A stretch of 64,000 nt of DNA from NCBI GenBank assembly GCA_030512335.1, contig JAULSU010000004.1, positions 1,984,001 to 2,048,000 of the forward strand, in the 5' to 3' direction. The DNA is from Immersiella caudata. Taxonomy: Eukaryota; Ascomycota; Sordariomycetes; Sordariales; Lasiosphaeriaceae. A program made the position numbers and the translations under genes. Below are positions 1 to 10,610 of this stretch, piece by piece (the stretch's first letter is position 1; each line of letters begins with the position of its first letter). Under the pieces are notes generated by a model, which ran no database searches, had not been told where the DNA came from, and saw only the letters and a program-made list of their open reading frames with translations.

Positions 1-1934
1 CCAAACAAGACTGCTACACAAAATGTCGACGCTACAGCCCAGTACCCAAACGTGTCACCAATTTCGGCGACATTGTCCGACATGGAGAATAAGGTGCCCA
101 CCAAACTCAAGGGAACAAACAACATGGCCAGGATAGTCAGCCTCTCAACTCGTCGCGAGTCCGCAATGCTGATAGCAGACGTGACTACCATGGTCAACCG
201 ATCGATGCGGCTCTCATACTCCTCCATTTGCTTGAGGATGAGACGGAACTCGACTCGGAATGGGTCCAATGGGGACGGATGGGGTGCGTTTTCGAAGAGC
301 CTGATCTGGGTCTCGGCGATCATGTCGCGGAACTGAGGCACCAGACGACGCCATGTGTGCAGTTTGTTGAGAATGATATCGAACTGTGTCTGCGTGAGGA
401 ATTCCTTAGGGTGTGTGATCTCCCAATCGATCTGGGAGAGGCGGGTTTTGATGTACTGGCTCATGGTGAGCCACTCGGCCGAGACGAGACGCAAGAGGGA
501 AATGGTCGGGACGTTGGACGCGTTAGCGGGGGTGGTCTCGCCCAGGACGGCATCAGGGCGTTTAGCCCAAAAGAGAAAGTCGGAAAAGAAAGACGGCGGG
601 GGGGATGGAAATTTGGAGGGCGCGAGAGGGACTGCCGTGTCTTGCTGCAAGCGGCGTCCCCGTCGTGTGAGGCTGGGGACACCTGATGTAGCGAGTTGGG
701 GTCTGCCGTTGGCGGTCGTGGTGTCGCGCATGGCAGGGATGGGGTCCCAGTTTCGGTATCCCCGCCAAAGGGGGAATCCCTCTTCGATGGTGGGGTCGAG
801 TAAGAGGACAACTAAGAGGATGGTCAGAGGACTGTGCTGGGGTGCTGGGCAAGATCTGGAGGGAGGGTACTCACCGATTTTGCAATCGCTTTCTTCCTGC
901 TGTCTGGACCAGATGGTCGCTCTCGTCCTCATGTAACCAACCTTGGCGTCGACCCTCGAGTCCTCCAAACTCTCGGGATCCGGAGTCACTAATTTCTCCG
1001 GAGCAGGGCCCGGTCTCTCCTCATCTCGCCCCTTTTCTTTCGGTGACTTCTCGCCGCTACCAAGAACTATTCCTTTTACCCAGCTGACAGGACCCTTCTT
1101 TATCTTGGCAGGAATCTTGGACTGGACGTCAGAGTCCCAGTAGGCCTTGTTTTCGTCTTCGTACAGTTTCCGCCCGACATTGAAATGGTTAACGGCCTCT
1201 TGGCCTTTCTTAAACTGATCCAGAGACGGAAAGTAACGCGCCCGGCAGAATCGCAGTTGGTACCAGTCCCGACGCATGGCGTCGACTTGGAGAGTGGGCG
1301 GCACCCACAAGGGGTCACGGATGTTGAACCAGACCCAGTCGAATACATGCGCACGGAAGAAATCTGGGTCGATGTCGAAGGCGCTGCCGAGGTGCTCGAT
1401 GACGGTTCGGGATAGGTCCTCGACAACGAAGAGTCGCAGCTTTGGGTGCTTCTCCTTCTCCCCTTGGGTAACATCAAGGCATGCAGCTTCCAGCTCTACC
1501 GGGCTGGTGTAGGTTTCGGATGTCACCCTGCCATCCTCAAAGTAAACAATCTGCGATACATTTGTCCTTTCTACGCGCTTCGTCTGCTTCTGCGCCCGTT
1601 CGGCCTCGTCTTCCGGGTACGTGTACTTGTTATCGCTATCCTTGTTGAAAAAGTCGCGCCATCGCATCGGGTCCGTCCCGACCTCCATAAAGTCGGACAG
1701 GCCCCGCAGATGCGGCCATTCCGATGAGAGATCCCGGACGAATCGGAGGTATGGGCCCGGACTTTTCACCTCCCACTGCTTGCGAAAGTGCTCTTGCCGC
1801 GCATCCTGGTAGAGGTCGCCTGTGTGGTACTCGGCGCTCAGCCAATGCTTGTGGAATTGCCAGCCCTTGTTGGTCTGCTTCCGGGTGAGCGCTTTGATGG
1901 GGGCTGCCAGGCTGCCGAAAGTCGCGGATTCCAT
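1..1934 (-). CDS. CorA-like Mg2+ transporter family protein, C-terminus cut by window edge
   Basis: The minus-strand frame is open from ATG at 1934 to the window edge (644 codons visible), so the stop lies outside. An in-frame TAG lies 12 codons upstream of this ATG, which fixes the start. The long N-terminal part is acidic and soluble. Near the visible end, after a charged helical stretch (QMEEYESRIDRLTM), comes a hydrophobic segment LAMLFVPLSLVGTLFSM and then a second one, the two-helix membrane hairpin of CorA-like proteins; the GMN loop motif itself is not evident. Fungal CorA-like proteins of this layout often occur beside HET and STAND genes, and their role there is unknown. A 63-nt GTGAGT..TTAG segment at 874-812 is a likely in-frame intron; reading through it also keeps the frame. 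Transport function is family inference. Confidence 0.75.
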   Translation of the reverse strand, partial: MESATFGSLAAPIKALTRKQTNKGWQFHKHWLSAEYHTGDLYQDARQEHFRKQWEVKSPGPYLRFVRDLSSEWPHLRGLSDFMEVGTDPMRWRDFFNKDSDNKYTYPEDEAERAQKQTKRVERTNVSQIVYFEDGRVTSETYTSPVELEAACLDVTQGEKEKHPKLRLFVVEDLSRTVIEHLGSAFDIDPDFFRAHVFDWVWFNIRDPLWVPPTLQVDAMRRDWYQLRFCRARYFPSLDQFKKGQEAVNHFNVGRKLYEDENKAYWDSDVQSKIPAKIKKGPVSWVKGIVLGSGEKSPKEKGRDEERPGPAPEKLVTPDPESLEDSRVDAKVGYMRTRATIWSRQQEESDCKIGEYPPSRSCPAPQHSPLTILLVVLLLDPTIEEGFPLWRGYRNWDPIPAMRDTTTANGRPQLATSGVPSLTRRGRRLQQDTAVPLAPSKFPSPPPSFFSDFLFWAKRPDAVLGETTPANASNVPTISLLRLVSAEWLTMSQYIKTRLSQIDWEITHPKEFLTQTQFDIILNKLHTWRRLVPQFRDMIAETQIRLFENAPHPSPLDPFRVEFRLILKQMEEYESRIDRLTMVVTSAISIADSRRVERLTILAMLFVPLSLVGTLFSMSDNVAEIGDTFGYWAVASTFCVAVLF

Positions 1935-3469
1935 CGTCAACAAAACCGTCGCGCGTTTGCTGGTCGGCTAATGATGCGGAAAAGTGGTGACTTGCGGGAT
2001 GCGGATGGAGAGGGACGGGAAGCGACACGAGGGAAATTACCCCCCTCAGCTCGAGCCCCGCTTTGCCTCGCGAGCGCGCCACCAGTTGCTCATGCAAGGA
2101 AAAAGGTTCTGCGGATTTTAATTGGGTAAGCGCACCTGCCCGTCGTTTCGCTTTCCACACAAGTGTGGTGCAACATGAAGATGCTATCTAAAAAGTCGAG
2201 CGGCCCTACGGCGGTGGAAGGCCAATTTTCCTCATCCAACTTTGTCGTGCGCATGCTGGCGACTTTCAATTACCTAGCTTTCCTTGCCCCGAAACCGCCA
2301 GCAGCCAGCCTCCAGCCTGACTTCCGACTGTGTGAAACACTTCCAACAGGTTTTCGACAGTCATGGACCAGCCTTGGCCCGATCAGTTGAATCGGGCACT
2401 CGAGGCGATTACCACCGCCATTAAGGACCAGGACCGTCTCATTGACAGATAGAGCGAGCAACGGCGAGTCCTGCAATCCCTTTTCGAACGCGGCGGGGGC
2501 ATTCGGGCAGAACGTGGACCTGCCTCAACATCCAGTCAGCGAAGCTGACCGGAAGCCTAGGGCCCCTGAACCCCTTTCTTTCTGACAGTTAGCGGTAGTG
2601 TGTACACTGTGTGGGTACCGTCTGTTTATTGTGCTAAATCGGGCAGAACAGTGATCACAGTGAGCGTGCCAAACCCGCTCGCTCTGCTTGACGCCAGGGA
2701 ACAGTGATCACGGTGATCAAGGCATAAAGTTACTTCGGGTTATGCTTTCCTGAATAGTTGTTCCTTTATACCGGTCAGTATAATTAGCTACCATCGTGCC
2801 CACCACGACGTGAGGAATACGTCTGGTTCCTCGCGCAAGTATTCGCTTAGGGAAATGAGAACTAGTTCAGAATATCTGCCCGCACGGGAAGCCAGCTCAT
2901 TAGCGTTGTAAGCGCTTCTGACATAGGACATCAGCACGTGACGCCCTGCGGCACAGCGATCCTACCGTAGCTGAAAGTCTGATGCGGCCAACAATGGTGT
3001 CATTCGGGCTATTTCCTTCCCGTTCACTCTACACTACGTAATGATATGAACAAAATGGCGTGTTCCCGGATACAAAAGTTCCGATCAGATGCGTGTGGGG
3101 GCTCAGCGGCCGAGGCAGGGTGGCGAGGGTCCGTTCTATGCGGGTTGTGTTACACAAGAACCAGTTTTGGGTATATTGTGGCGCAAGTACTTTGGAAAAA
3201 TAAGCGGCAAGTCTGAGCTCCTGTGCTCGGCGGTTGTTTCATGAAAACATCTGTTGCAGCTGCCTAGAACTTAGGTATGGCCAAAAAGAGAATTCCAGTG
3301 TGGCCTCAGGTCATTCTACCATTAAGGTATGTAGTATCCCAGAGCCACGGACCCTGTCAGTTTTACGTCGGCCACTGAATCCTTGAACAGCGAATGTCAA
3401 GGACATTTCTTCACCGATAGCATCAAGTCATGTCCAAGGCGTACGAACGGCTGGAAAGGGAATGATACT
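1935..3469. other. gene-poor intergenic stretch with short repeats
   Basis: No convincing coding region is seen. The stretch holds an 18-bp near-identical direct repeat (2646-2663 and 2699-2716, core cagtgatcac), a palindromic GTCAGCGAAGCTGAC at 2533-2547 and one copy of a 23-bp repeat shared with 5906-5928. It looks like decayed mobile-element sequence, but no element can be named. Confidence 0.5.
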
Positions 3470-3473
3470 CTTC

Positions 3474-3855
3474 CATGATCCTTCAGGCCTGCAGCTAAGA
3501 AGGAACAGCCCCACTCCCAGTGCCACAGCCCTGCGTTTCTAACAATGGTCCGATTTTACTATCCGGAAGCTCAACAGCCCGATCAACCTCGCGAGCTACA
3601 TTGACGAGCCGAGTAGAAGGCGGATTCTCTTACAACCATACTGAAAAAAGAAAAAGATCTTCGCCCGTGATCCTTCGGTCCTACATCTAACTAAGAAGGA
3701 TCCACCGAGTGCTACGATCCTGCGTTTTCAGCAGTGGCCTGATATGATATTGCTAGCCGGAAGCTCGGCAGCCAGATCAACCTCGTGAGCTGCGGTGAAA
3801 AGCTGAGGAGAATGCGGCTTCTCTTACGGCCGCGCTTACTACCTGAAAGAGGGAA
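3474..3855. repeat. diverged tandem duplication upstream of the small secreted protein gene
   Basis: Two copies of about 180 bp follow each other (about 3474-3655 and 3667-3855). Both carry, in the same order, gatccttc, ctaagaagga, cctgcgttt, ccggaagctc, gatcaacctcg and cttctcttac or cggattctcttac, with many substitutions between them. The second copy ends just before the TATA-like box of the gene at 4033, so the duplicated unit is probably an upstream promoter region. Seen by eye; percent identity was not computed. Confidence 0.7.
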
Positions 3856-3874
3856 GATGGAGTAGCTCCCCAAG

Positions 3875-3882
3875 TATATAAG
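3875..3882 (+). promoter_or_regulatory. TATA-like box of the small secreted protein gene
   Basis: TATATAAG lies about 150 bp before the ATG at 4033 and is followed by a C- and T-rich leader with CAACC motifs, the usual arrangement of a well-expressed fungal gene. Promoter activity is inferred. Confidence 0.5.
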
Positions 3883-4032
3883 GGACCATCACATCGCCAA
3901 AAAGACGACACCTTTTTTCATCCACAAACCTCCAACCTAAGCTTCCTTCCTCTGAACCAGTATTTCACAACCTCCAACAGCTTTCTCTCCTCGTTTCCCA
4001 GTCCCCGAGCCCGCTAGCTACCCCCATCCAAC

Positions 4033-4497
4033 ATGCAGCTCCAAAGCCTTGTCACCATCGTCGCGCTCCTCGCAACCAACGTGGCTGCACTCCCGCACGC
4101 GGAGTCAGAGCCCCTGAATGTAATTCCTCCTCGACTGCTCCATTCCATCCCCACTTCTTCTTTTTCCATCTAAGCTGATGCAATGGGTTTCTACTCCATT
4201 TCAGCCCATCCAAGCCAGAGCGTGTGGCGACCAACCCGGCCGATGCGATAAGAACGGCTGCGAGGGTGTCTTCAACAACCCGTGGGATCTCATCGGCACC
4301 TGCACAAAGGAGTTTCGCGGATGTTCGTGCAGGAAGTGCAATGGTGTGGGACAATGCAGCAATAATGGATGTAAGTGAATTGCTGACAGCTCATGCCGAA
4401 ATACTAGTGATGGGAAGCAATCTCTGACAATAGCACAGGTGCTGGCCGGAATGGCATTTGCCAGGGTGGGTATTTCCAGGGCTGCCCTTGCAAGTGA
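4033..4497 (+). CDS. small secreted cysteine-rich protein (effector-like)
   Basis: Three exons (4033-4119, 4205-4370, 4439-4497) give 103 residues. Introns of 85 and 68 nt have GT..AG ends and keep the frame. The first 20 or so residues are a clear signal peptide (MQLQSLVTIVALLATNVAA), followed by a short acidic pro-like stretch. The mature part holds 12 cysteines in a dense pattern including CSCRKC and a final GCPCK, so six disulfides are likely. Such proteins are typical secreted effectors or antimicrobial and defensin-like peptides of ascomycetes; no specific family is recognised. It sits alone between repeat-rich stretches, with a duplicated upstream region and a TATA box. It is too fragmented to show as one open frame; the model rests on splice sites and the cysteine pattern. 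Confidence 0.8.
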
Positions 4498-6870
4498 TGG
4501 GAAGGTCACAAGAGCGTGAACCCCCTATAGTGTTCGGGTTTGGTCTAGGTTTGGATTCGAACGGACAAGCACAAATTCACAATCACTTTTGACGAGCTAT
4601 TTGTACACGCCGTAGCAAGAAAGTTTCAATATAGTTTCACTTTCTAGGTCAGCTGGCAGGTACTATGATGTATAATCTGGCCCCAACACCATCACCAGTT
4701 GTTGACATAATCATTCGTCCGCGCTTCAAAGTATTACTACCCTTCGAAATGCTTTACCTTCGGGGATGAAGTCGGCGCTGGCGATTTGAAGGTTGTGGTT
4801 CGCAATGGGAAAGACAAAACTCGTGCCGAAGGATTTGTTGATTAGCCAAGGGAGATTCTTCTTGGCTCTTTTCCCGCCTTTCTTATTCTCGAAGACAGGT
4901 TGATATGGGTCTTCGGCCTTAAGGAGGCTAGGCTTTATGGAGAACTTGGTCAGACTGTCGCGGTTATTGAGGAGGATGGTCTGGTTCTTGAGCCTAGATT
5001 GGGGATAGACCGCGGCAAAAAAAAAAAAAAAACACGCCGTTGTAGCCCCAATCGGCCACCGGGAGCGGGAAGTCGGGACGCTCATCATGGAGAGCAGAGA
5101 AAAGACCGTGGGGCGTCAGCGGTCCAACCAATCCGTCCGAATGCTGCACAGAGTGATGGTGACAGTGATCCCATGTCGAGCTGTACTAAGTGGCCTTTCC
5201 ATTTGTAGATGAATTAATCGCCTAGAGCAAAACTTCATAGGGTGATACTGTGGCAGTAGATGCGACTGCCGTTGCACCGGAGCTTGTTGACGACAGCGAC
5301 CTAGAGCGCGTCACCCTAGAATCTCGAAATGCAGGGACTAGGTGCTGCTTTTTGAACATGTTAGCTTCAGTGAAGTCGAGGCCATGGCCGGTAATCGAGT
5401 CGTTGAGGAGCTTTATCTCGTGGCCAGATGACGTGGTACAAGGGGGAAGTCAGCTGTGCTGGGGTGTGGCTCAGATTCCATTGTCGGCGGGGGGACCGGC
5501 ATCCAGGTGCTAAGGTGCTGGTGAATCGAGCTTCCGAGTTTCTTTAAATGTTACATACGACAAATGGGGGCACCTGCGCTGCAGCTCAACCTACCTAACA
5601 TTCCTCGCTCTGGCTTAAGCCCCGCTGTGTTTGATCAGCCTTGCCTCTTGTCAGGAACACTGCGCCTTGGATTGGGTGGAAATGAAGTGGGTTACAATGG
5701 CTCAATAGTATTGCGTGTAGAAGATTTCTTTGTTCTTCGACTTTCTGGCGAGCCAGAGAGCCTCTATTATATCCACAAAGTGGTAGCAACATTGATAGCA
5801 AATGGTGGTATTGCCAACTGAACTGACTACAGTCAGTTCAGCTCCCCTGAGCTCATTTCAGCTCGGATGGCCACACCAGAGCTCGACTCAGCTTACGTCC
5901 GGCCGGAACCCCTTTCTTTCTGACAGTTGTGGGGTCGTCCGCTTGTGGGTCACGACCTCTACTTGGCTTCCACTATTGCGTATGTCGTGGCTGTGTTGTG
6001 GCCTTCCCCCTGCAAAGTAATCGCACTAATGTTTGTGACCCCGGCGGAGGAATCGACTCAAGATCCGATCTGAAAGCGAAATTTGACTATCAGCAAGATC
6101 TAATGTGGGGCGCCTAGTACACAGATTGTGACGTAATTTGAAAGTCAATCTAGGGCTCTAATCCGGGCAACAGAACGTATCCTAAGCCTTCTTTTCGCGT
6201 TATCCTGAAGAGAAGCTGTTTCTTGTTTTGCTCTCCTCCAGCCTTCGCTTGGGGCTAGTGGACATGCCATTGGCCGCTTCTAAACACGTACTTCTCGAGC
6301 TTGGAAACGAGTCAGGTGGTGTGATCAGAACGTTGCGAGATATGCACTGCGTTGGGAGCCCGGTTCTGGTCCGAAAGGATTCATTTGGTTGTGTAACACA
6401 ACAAGACGGAATGCCTGAGCAGCTGTCAGTGTGCCAAGCTCCGACTTTGGAATGTGGGGCGATTTACCATGGATTTGGCGTCGAAATGTGGGCTTCTTTG
6501 AGTAGTCAGAAACCAGGCTGCAATGGTGCAAAACAGCTCGAGTGAGCAGAAGTTGCGGGAAACGCGTGGCGCTGAGATGCTTGCAGAGAAATGCGGAGCA
6601 GGGAACGAGGGCAGGCTCTGTCCAGGACATTGAGTCAAGCCCGCCGTGGTTGCCCAAGGCATCGCAGGTAAGAGTCTGCCCAAAATGCTGACAAGTGCTT
6701 TGATAGGCAGGACGGCATGCAGGTGTGAACTTCGCACTCCGCATGGGTGAGAAGCCGGAGACAAGATGTTTCGGCGACATTTTGCCCCGACGAAATGCAA
6801 AACTGCGGAAACCCAGACGCCAAACCCTTTGCCATTCTCTATTTTGGAGTGTTTTGCTGCCCCCCCCCTC
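4498..6870. other. gene-poor stretch with repeat relics
   Basis: No coding region is supported over 2.4 kb. It contains a 16-A run near 5018, a segment at 5649-5690 related to the inverted repeats at 31740 and 31840, a perfect 22-bp palindrome at 5819-5840 and the second copy of a 23-bp direct repeat at 5906-5928. Short open frames here have no recognisable protein content. Confidence 0.5.
5819..5840. repeat. perfect 22-bp palindrome
   Basis: Two 10-bp arms (tgaactgact and its exact complement) flank a 2-bp centre. It lies 66 bp before the 23-bp direct repeat copy at 5906. It may be part of a decayed transposon end or a protein-binding site; no more can be said. Confidence 0.6.
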
Positions 6871-9030
6871 CTAAACAAGTTTGAACTTGGTAATATGTGT
6901 CCACAGCAATTGCTGAACATGAAACCCCCAGAACGCGCGCTTCGCTCTCGGCGTCGTCAACATGCCGACTCTGCGATATACCCCGTCTTGACCCGATACG
7001 GGGGCGACACAAAGCAGGGCACAGGAAAGGGGTCGCCCCTGTTTGAGCCACTTAAATGGGTAAGTCGCGAGCAATACCAAGCCAGTCTCTCCATCCCCTT
7101 CCGCAGACTCGTTGTCTCCGACGTGATCAAGAGATGCAACACCCGCCAAAAAGGACAACTTCGTATCTCTGGGAGTAAACACAACCTCTTCATATCCGTC
7201 GTCGTACCTCGCGACTTCTCTCGTGGCTGGAATCAAGGGCGCTCGAAGCGTAATGGTTCCCTTCCCCTGTCCAAAGGCTCCGACATTCTTGGGACGTTCG
7301 ACCTCCAGATCAAGCACCTGTGCCCACGTCTTGGGATTCACGCCGTACCACAGCCAGCTGGTGAAGCCGACTGGTCTTCCACACGACGGCCAAGCCCACG
7401 ATGGAAAAAGTTCCCTGTCGATCTGCGCAGACACCGGATCGCCCGCCACCTGCCAGGCGAGAAGATCAACGAGAAGTGGTCTCCAACAACCAAAGACATA
7501 GTCATCCTTGTTGTAAATATCCGGCCATCTCCGCTGCAAGGCCACGGCCACGCCCTCGAGCGCAGCCAGTCTGTCGCTGAACTGAGTCAACAACCGGGAC
7601 GAGTACATGGTGACAACATCCGACCACAAAAATGAGTACGTCTTGTCCATGTCCGCGTTCGAAAACAGCTTCTTCACCGAAACATGGCTCATGTTATACC
7701 GACGGGTAAACACCCGGTCCCCCTCGCTGGTTTTGATGTGGGGACCGGCCTTCCTGCACTCGCACTGCACCTCGCTCGCGCATGTCCACGACATTTCGCC
7801 CTTGCCAATGTACAGCGTCCTCTTGGCTAGGAACCGCTCTTGAAAAGTCCATCCGCGCTCCTCGATGACGTTCAACACGTCCTTGGGGTCTTGGTCAAAG
7901 CTCTCGCGTGCCCAGTGGCCGGGGAGCGATCGGCAGCGCTCGTGCTCCATCCGCTCAATGACGACATTGACGACGCCGGTCGTATCTCCTTCCTCGTGCG
8001 AGCGAGTCGAGGGATCTAAGGGATACGACAGCTCAAAAACTATGGGCGGGACAGGCTGCATCTCGGGTGGGCCGAGCGGACAGCCTTCGAGGACACCGGG
8101 AGATCCGGCTGCCGAGAGGACGAGCAAAGCACCGGAATAGATATCGGCCATTTGGGGAATCTGAGTGATCTTGTCGTCCGGGTCGTCCTGGATGATGCAC
8201 AACGCATCCACCCAGAGGTAGCGTTGCCCGAGGTGGTTACAGGCCAGAATAGCATCTTTGATTGTCTGAGGAAGAGACGCAATGGGAATGCCTGTCGTGT
8301 GTTTGTCCAGGTTCGTCGTATAAGTGCAAAGATTCCCGCCGTCCTTACCCCAGCAGTAACTGAGAGCCACGTATGGCGTTGCTTGAGCGAGATGATGCTT
8401 TTCCGTTGGGACCAGGTAGATGTTCCCGTCGTCTGAAATATCGAGCAGGCGCCTGGGTAAAGCGTATTCCACCGCGTCCGCGTTGCAAGTGTCGTGCGAA
8501 GCCAGACATTCCGAAAGCCAGGTTTTGGCAAGGGAGAAGCGCTCCCCTGCGGAACGACCGATGGGACGGAAACTCTCGTGTCTAGACTCGACGGCGATGG
8601 GTATGCCGAGCGCGGGATGTAATCGGGCGCGCTTGCTTTTGCCCTCTTCCGGTTCGACGACGAGATAAATCTTGTGACCGACTGCTGTCTCAAAGCTGTC
8701 TTCGGGACAAATCACGCCGATTTCCAAGGTGTTGTCGTGCCAAATACTTCCAACCAATGTCGTGTTGGGCTCCTGAATGTTGGTGACGTGTCCCAGAACC
8801 TCGCGAAGGCCCCAGCATCTCATGCATTGAGAGGCAGACGCGAGGACGTCGGGGAGCGGAACCCTTTTGTCGTACACACCTCCAAATAGCTCCTTGCAGC
8901 ATGGGCAGCGCTCCCAGGCCTTGGATCGTTCTGTGCCTGTCGGGGCCGCCATCGAAATTCTCCCGCGGTACTTCGAATCCAAATACTCTGCTGAAGTCCA
9001 GAGGGACGGCTTCGACGCTCGGGGGTTCAC
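6871..9030 (-). CDS. HET-domain (heterokaryon incompatibility) protein
   Basis: Single-exon frame of 719 residues. The HET signature is complete: PYVALSYCWG near residue 220, RYLWVDALCIIQDD near 270, QMADIYSGA near 293 and RGWTFQERFLAKRTLYIG near 390. This is the tol/het-6 layout, in which a TIR-like HET domain of about 150 residues triggers cell death when activated. The N-terminal 75 residues carry a cysteine cluster (CPCC..., CMRCW) that might bind zinc. The C-terminal part is a long specific region of unknown role. The gene lies 224 bp downstream of the FG-GAP gene on the same strand. Function is family inference; a strain-specific allorecognition role is likely but not shown by sequence. 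Confidence 0.9.
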   Translation of the reverse strand: MNPRASKPSLWTSAEYLDSKYRGRISMAAPTGTERSKAWERCPCCKELFGGVYDKRVPLPDVLASASQCMRCWGLREVLGHVTNIQEPNTTLVGSIWHDNTLEIGVICPEDSFETAVGHKIYLVVEPEEGKSKRARLHPALGIPIAVESRHESFRPIGRSAGERFSLAKTWLSECLASHDTCNADAVEYALPRRLLDISDDGNIYLVPTEKHHLAQATPYVALSYCWGKDGGNLCTYTTNLDKHTTGIPIASLPQTIKDAILACNHLGQRYLWVDALCIIQDDPDDKITQIPQMADIYSGALLVLSAAGSPGVLEGCPLGPPEMQPVPPIVFELSYPLDPSTRSHEEGDTTGVVNVVIERMEHERCRSLPGHWARESFDQDPKDVLNVIEERGWTFQERFLAKRTLYIGKGEMSWTCASEVQCECRKAGPHIKTSEGDRVFTRRYNMSHVSVKKLFSNADMDKTYSFLWSDVVTMYSSRLLTQFSDRLAALEGVAVALQRRWPDIYNKDDYVFGCWRPLLVDLLAWQVAGDPVSAQIDRELFPSWAWPSCGRPVGFTSWLWYGVNPKTWAQVLDLEVERPKNVGAFGQGKGTITLRAPLIPATREVARYDDGYEEVVFTPRDTKLSFLAGVASLDHVGDNESAEGDGETGLVLLATYPFKWLKQGRPLSCALLCVAPVSGQDGVYRRVGMLTTPRAKRAFWGFHVQQLLWTHITKFKLV

Positions 9031-9254
9031 GGCAACCCCGCTCCGCTCAAAATATCCACCCTACTGCATCGGCCCGACGCTTGACATGGGTCAAGATTGA
9101 GCCCAATCATGGCTCTCAAAGCCGATTCGTCCAATGGGAACAGGGCAAGAACGGGGTGAGATGACATATCTTTTGTTCAGAGAATCTCAAGGTAGCTTTC
9201 TTCCCAATGGACCAGGCCAGGCATCATGCCACGAAATCCTTCCCACCAGCTCAC

Positions 9255-10610
9255 TCACTCACCAAGAACATGCACCTCAGTCGAGCGCGTGTCGGTCCCG
9301 CTCTTCTTGATGGCAACCAAGTCAGGCCGACCATTCCTATCCCGATCAGCGACCACAAAGTCAAACGTCGCATCCGTCCTGGGGAGCGCGGTGCTGCCGT
9401 TGACCAAGAACTCCTGGAACAACGAACGCCCCGAGAGGATTCCGACCTCGGTGCTCTTCTGCCCAGCTCTGTTGATACAGACCAAGTCTAGCCTACTACT
9501 CCCCAAACTACCCGATTTTGTCGCGGCAAACGACCAGTTTGCATCTGTCTCGCCGAGGTTGATGCCGATGCGCAGAACTGACTCCTGGAAGGTCGACTTG
9601 CCTGAGAGAATTTCTACCTCGGTCAACCTGGTGTCTGTGAACCTTTTCTTGACGGCCATGAGGTCCGGCTTGCCGTCGCCGCTCCAGTCGGCCAGGACAA
9701 ATGCAGTGTTTTCGTCTGTCTCGGGGAGGTACACCACGGACTTGCGGAGAAGCCAGTCCTGAAAGTTGGAAGCGCCCGAGAGGATGTTGACCTCGGTGGT
9801 CCCCGATTCCGTCTTGCTCTTTTGGATCGCAAAGAGGTCCGGTCGGCCGTCGCCGTTCCAGTCGGCCAGTGCGAAGTCATACGTCTCGTCGGTCTCGGGG
9901 AGCGGGGTTCCCGCCGTCAGGAGAAGGTTCCTGAAGTTGGAAGCACCCGAGAAGATGTGGACCTCGGTAGACCCTGTCCCCGTACCGCTCTTCTTGATGG
10001 CGACGAGGTCCTGAACGCCGTCTCCGTTCCAGTCCGTGATCGCAAAGGCAAAGGTCGCGTCGGTAGGATGAAGCAAGGTTCCTGTCTGGAATTTGAACCG
10101 CTTGAAGGGGCTGCTGGTAGCGCGAGGAGGGGCGGAAGGAGGGGGGCCAGAAGGAATAAAAGCGATGCGTATACCGATGTATGGTTGAAACACCTGCGCA
10201 ATCTCCTTCGGCCTATTCCAACGTCGGTATATGGCAAAGCCGGCCTTCACACCAATGTCGCCATATTGCCGTGTCCCGCTACGGTTCTGCTTCAAGTACC
10301 CCTCCAGTTCCTGAATCGCATTCTCAACATCTCCAGAGGATACATCTGCGAGGCTCGCGTTGGCAACCAGATTTGCGGCCTGGGTCTGAAGTTGTGTCAG
10401 CGCCCAAAGACGGACACCGGCTCCCGGACCGACGTCCTCTGGGTCCGGGAAATCCGGGAGCTTGAAGTTCGGTAATGAGACCCATAGGCGGCCTTCCGGC
10501 CTGCCAGGTTCATTCCCTATATGGGGATCTCCCCACGCAATCTGCCACCCTCCATCTTCGATCTGTCGCTGTATTTCCTGCTCGTTGGTCACTACCTCTG
10601 CCTCGGCCAT
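9255..10610 (-). CDS. FG-GAP/VCBS-repeat protein
   Basis: A 451-residue single-exon protein without signal peptide. Residues 1-160 form a unique domain (predicted mixed helix, ending in a proline-rich linker GPPPSAPPRA). Residues 180-451 hold five copies of a 55-59-residue unit, each with a calcium-loop type core such as DWNGDGRPDL (near 193, 250, 308, a degenerate fourth near 365, and 422) followed by STEVxILSGxSxFQ. This matches FG-GAP/integrin-alpha or VCBS blades, and the regular spacing suggests a partial propeller. It is cotranscriptionally oriented with the HET gene 224 bp downstream and 488 bp from the next HET gene. Binding of a ligand or partner is inferred. No enzymatic motif is visible. 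Confidence 0.75.
   Translation of the reverse strand: MAEAEVVTNEQEIQRQIEDGGWQIAWGDPHIGNEPGRPEGRLWVSLPNFKLPDFPDPEDVGPGAGVRLWALTQLQTQAANLVANASLADVSSGDVENAIQELEGYLKQNRSGTRQYGDIGVKAGFAIYRRWNRPKEIAQVFQPYIGIRIAFIPSGPPPSAPPRATSSPFKRFKFQTGTLLHPTDATFAFAITDWNGDGVQDLVAIKKSGTGTGSTEVHIFSGASNFRNLLLTAGTPLPETDETYDFALADWNGDGRPDLFAIQKSKTESGTTEVNILSGASNFQDWLLRKSVVYLPETDENTAFVLADWSGDGKPDLMAVKKRFTDTRLTEVEILSGKSTFQESVLRIGINLGETDANWSFAATKSGSLGSSRLDLVCINRAGQKSTEVGILSGRSLFQEFLVNGSTALPRTDATFDFVVADRDRNGRPDLVAIKKSGTDTRSTEVHVLGE

Noticed and set aside
1636..2160. 174-codon open frame, minus strand
   Set aside because: It overlaps the CorA-like frame in another phase and has Arg/Pro/Ala-rich text without family resemblance.
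7223..8889. Several plus-strand open frames opposite the first HET gene
   Set aside because: Antisense shadows of a long conserved gene in GC-rich codon use.
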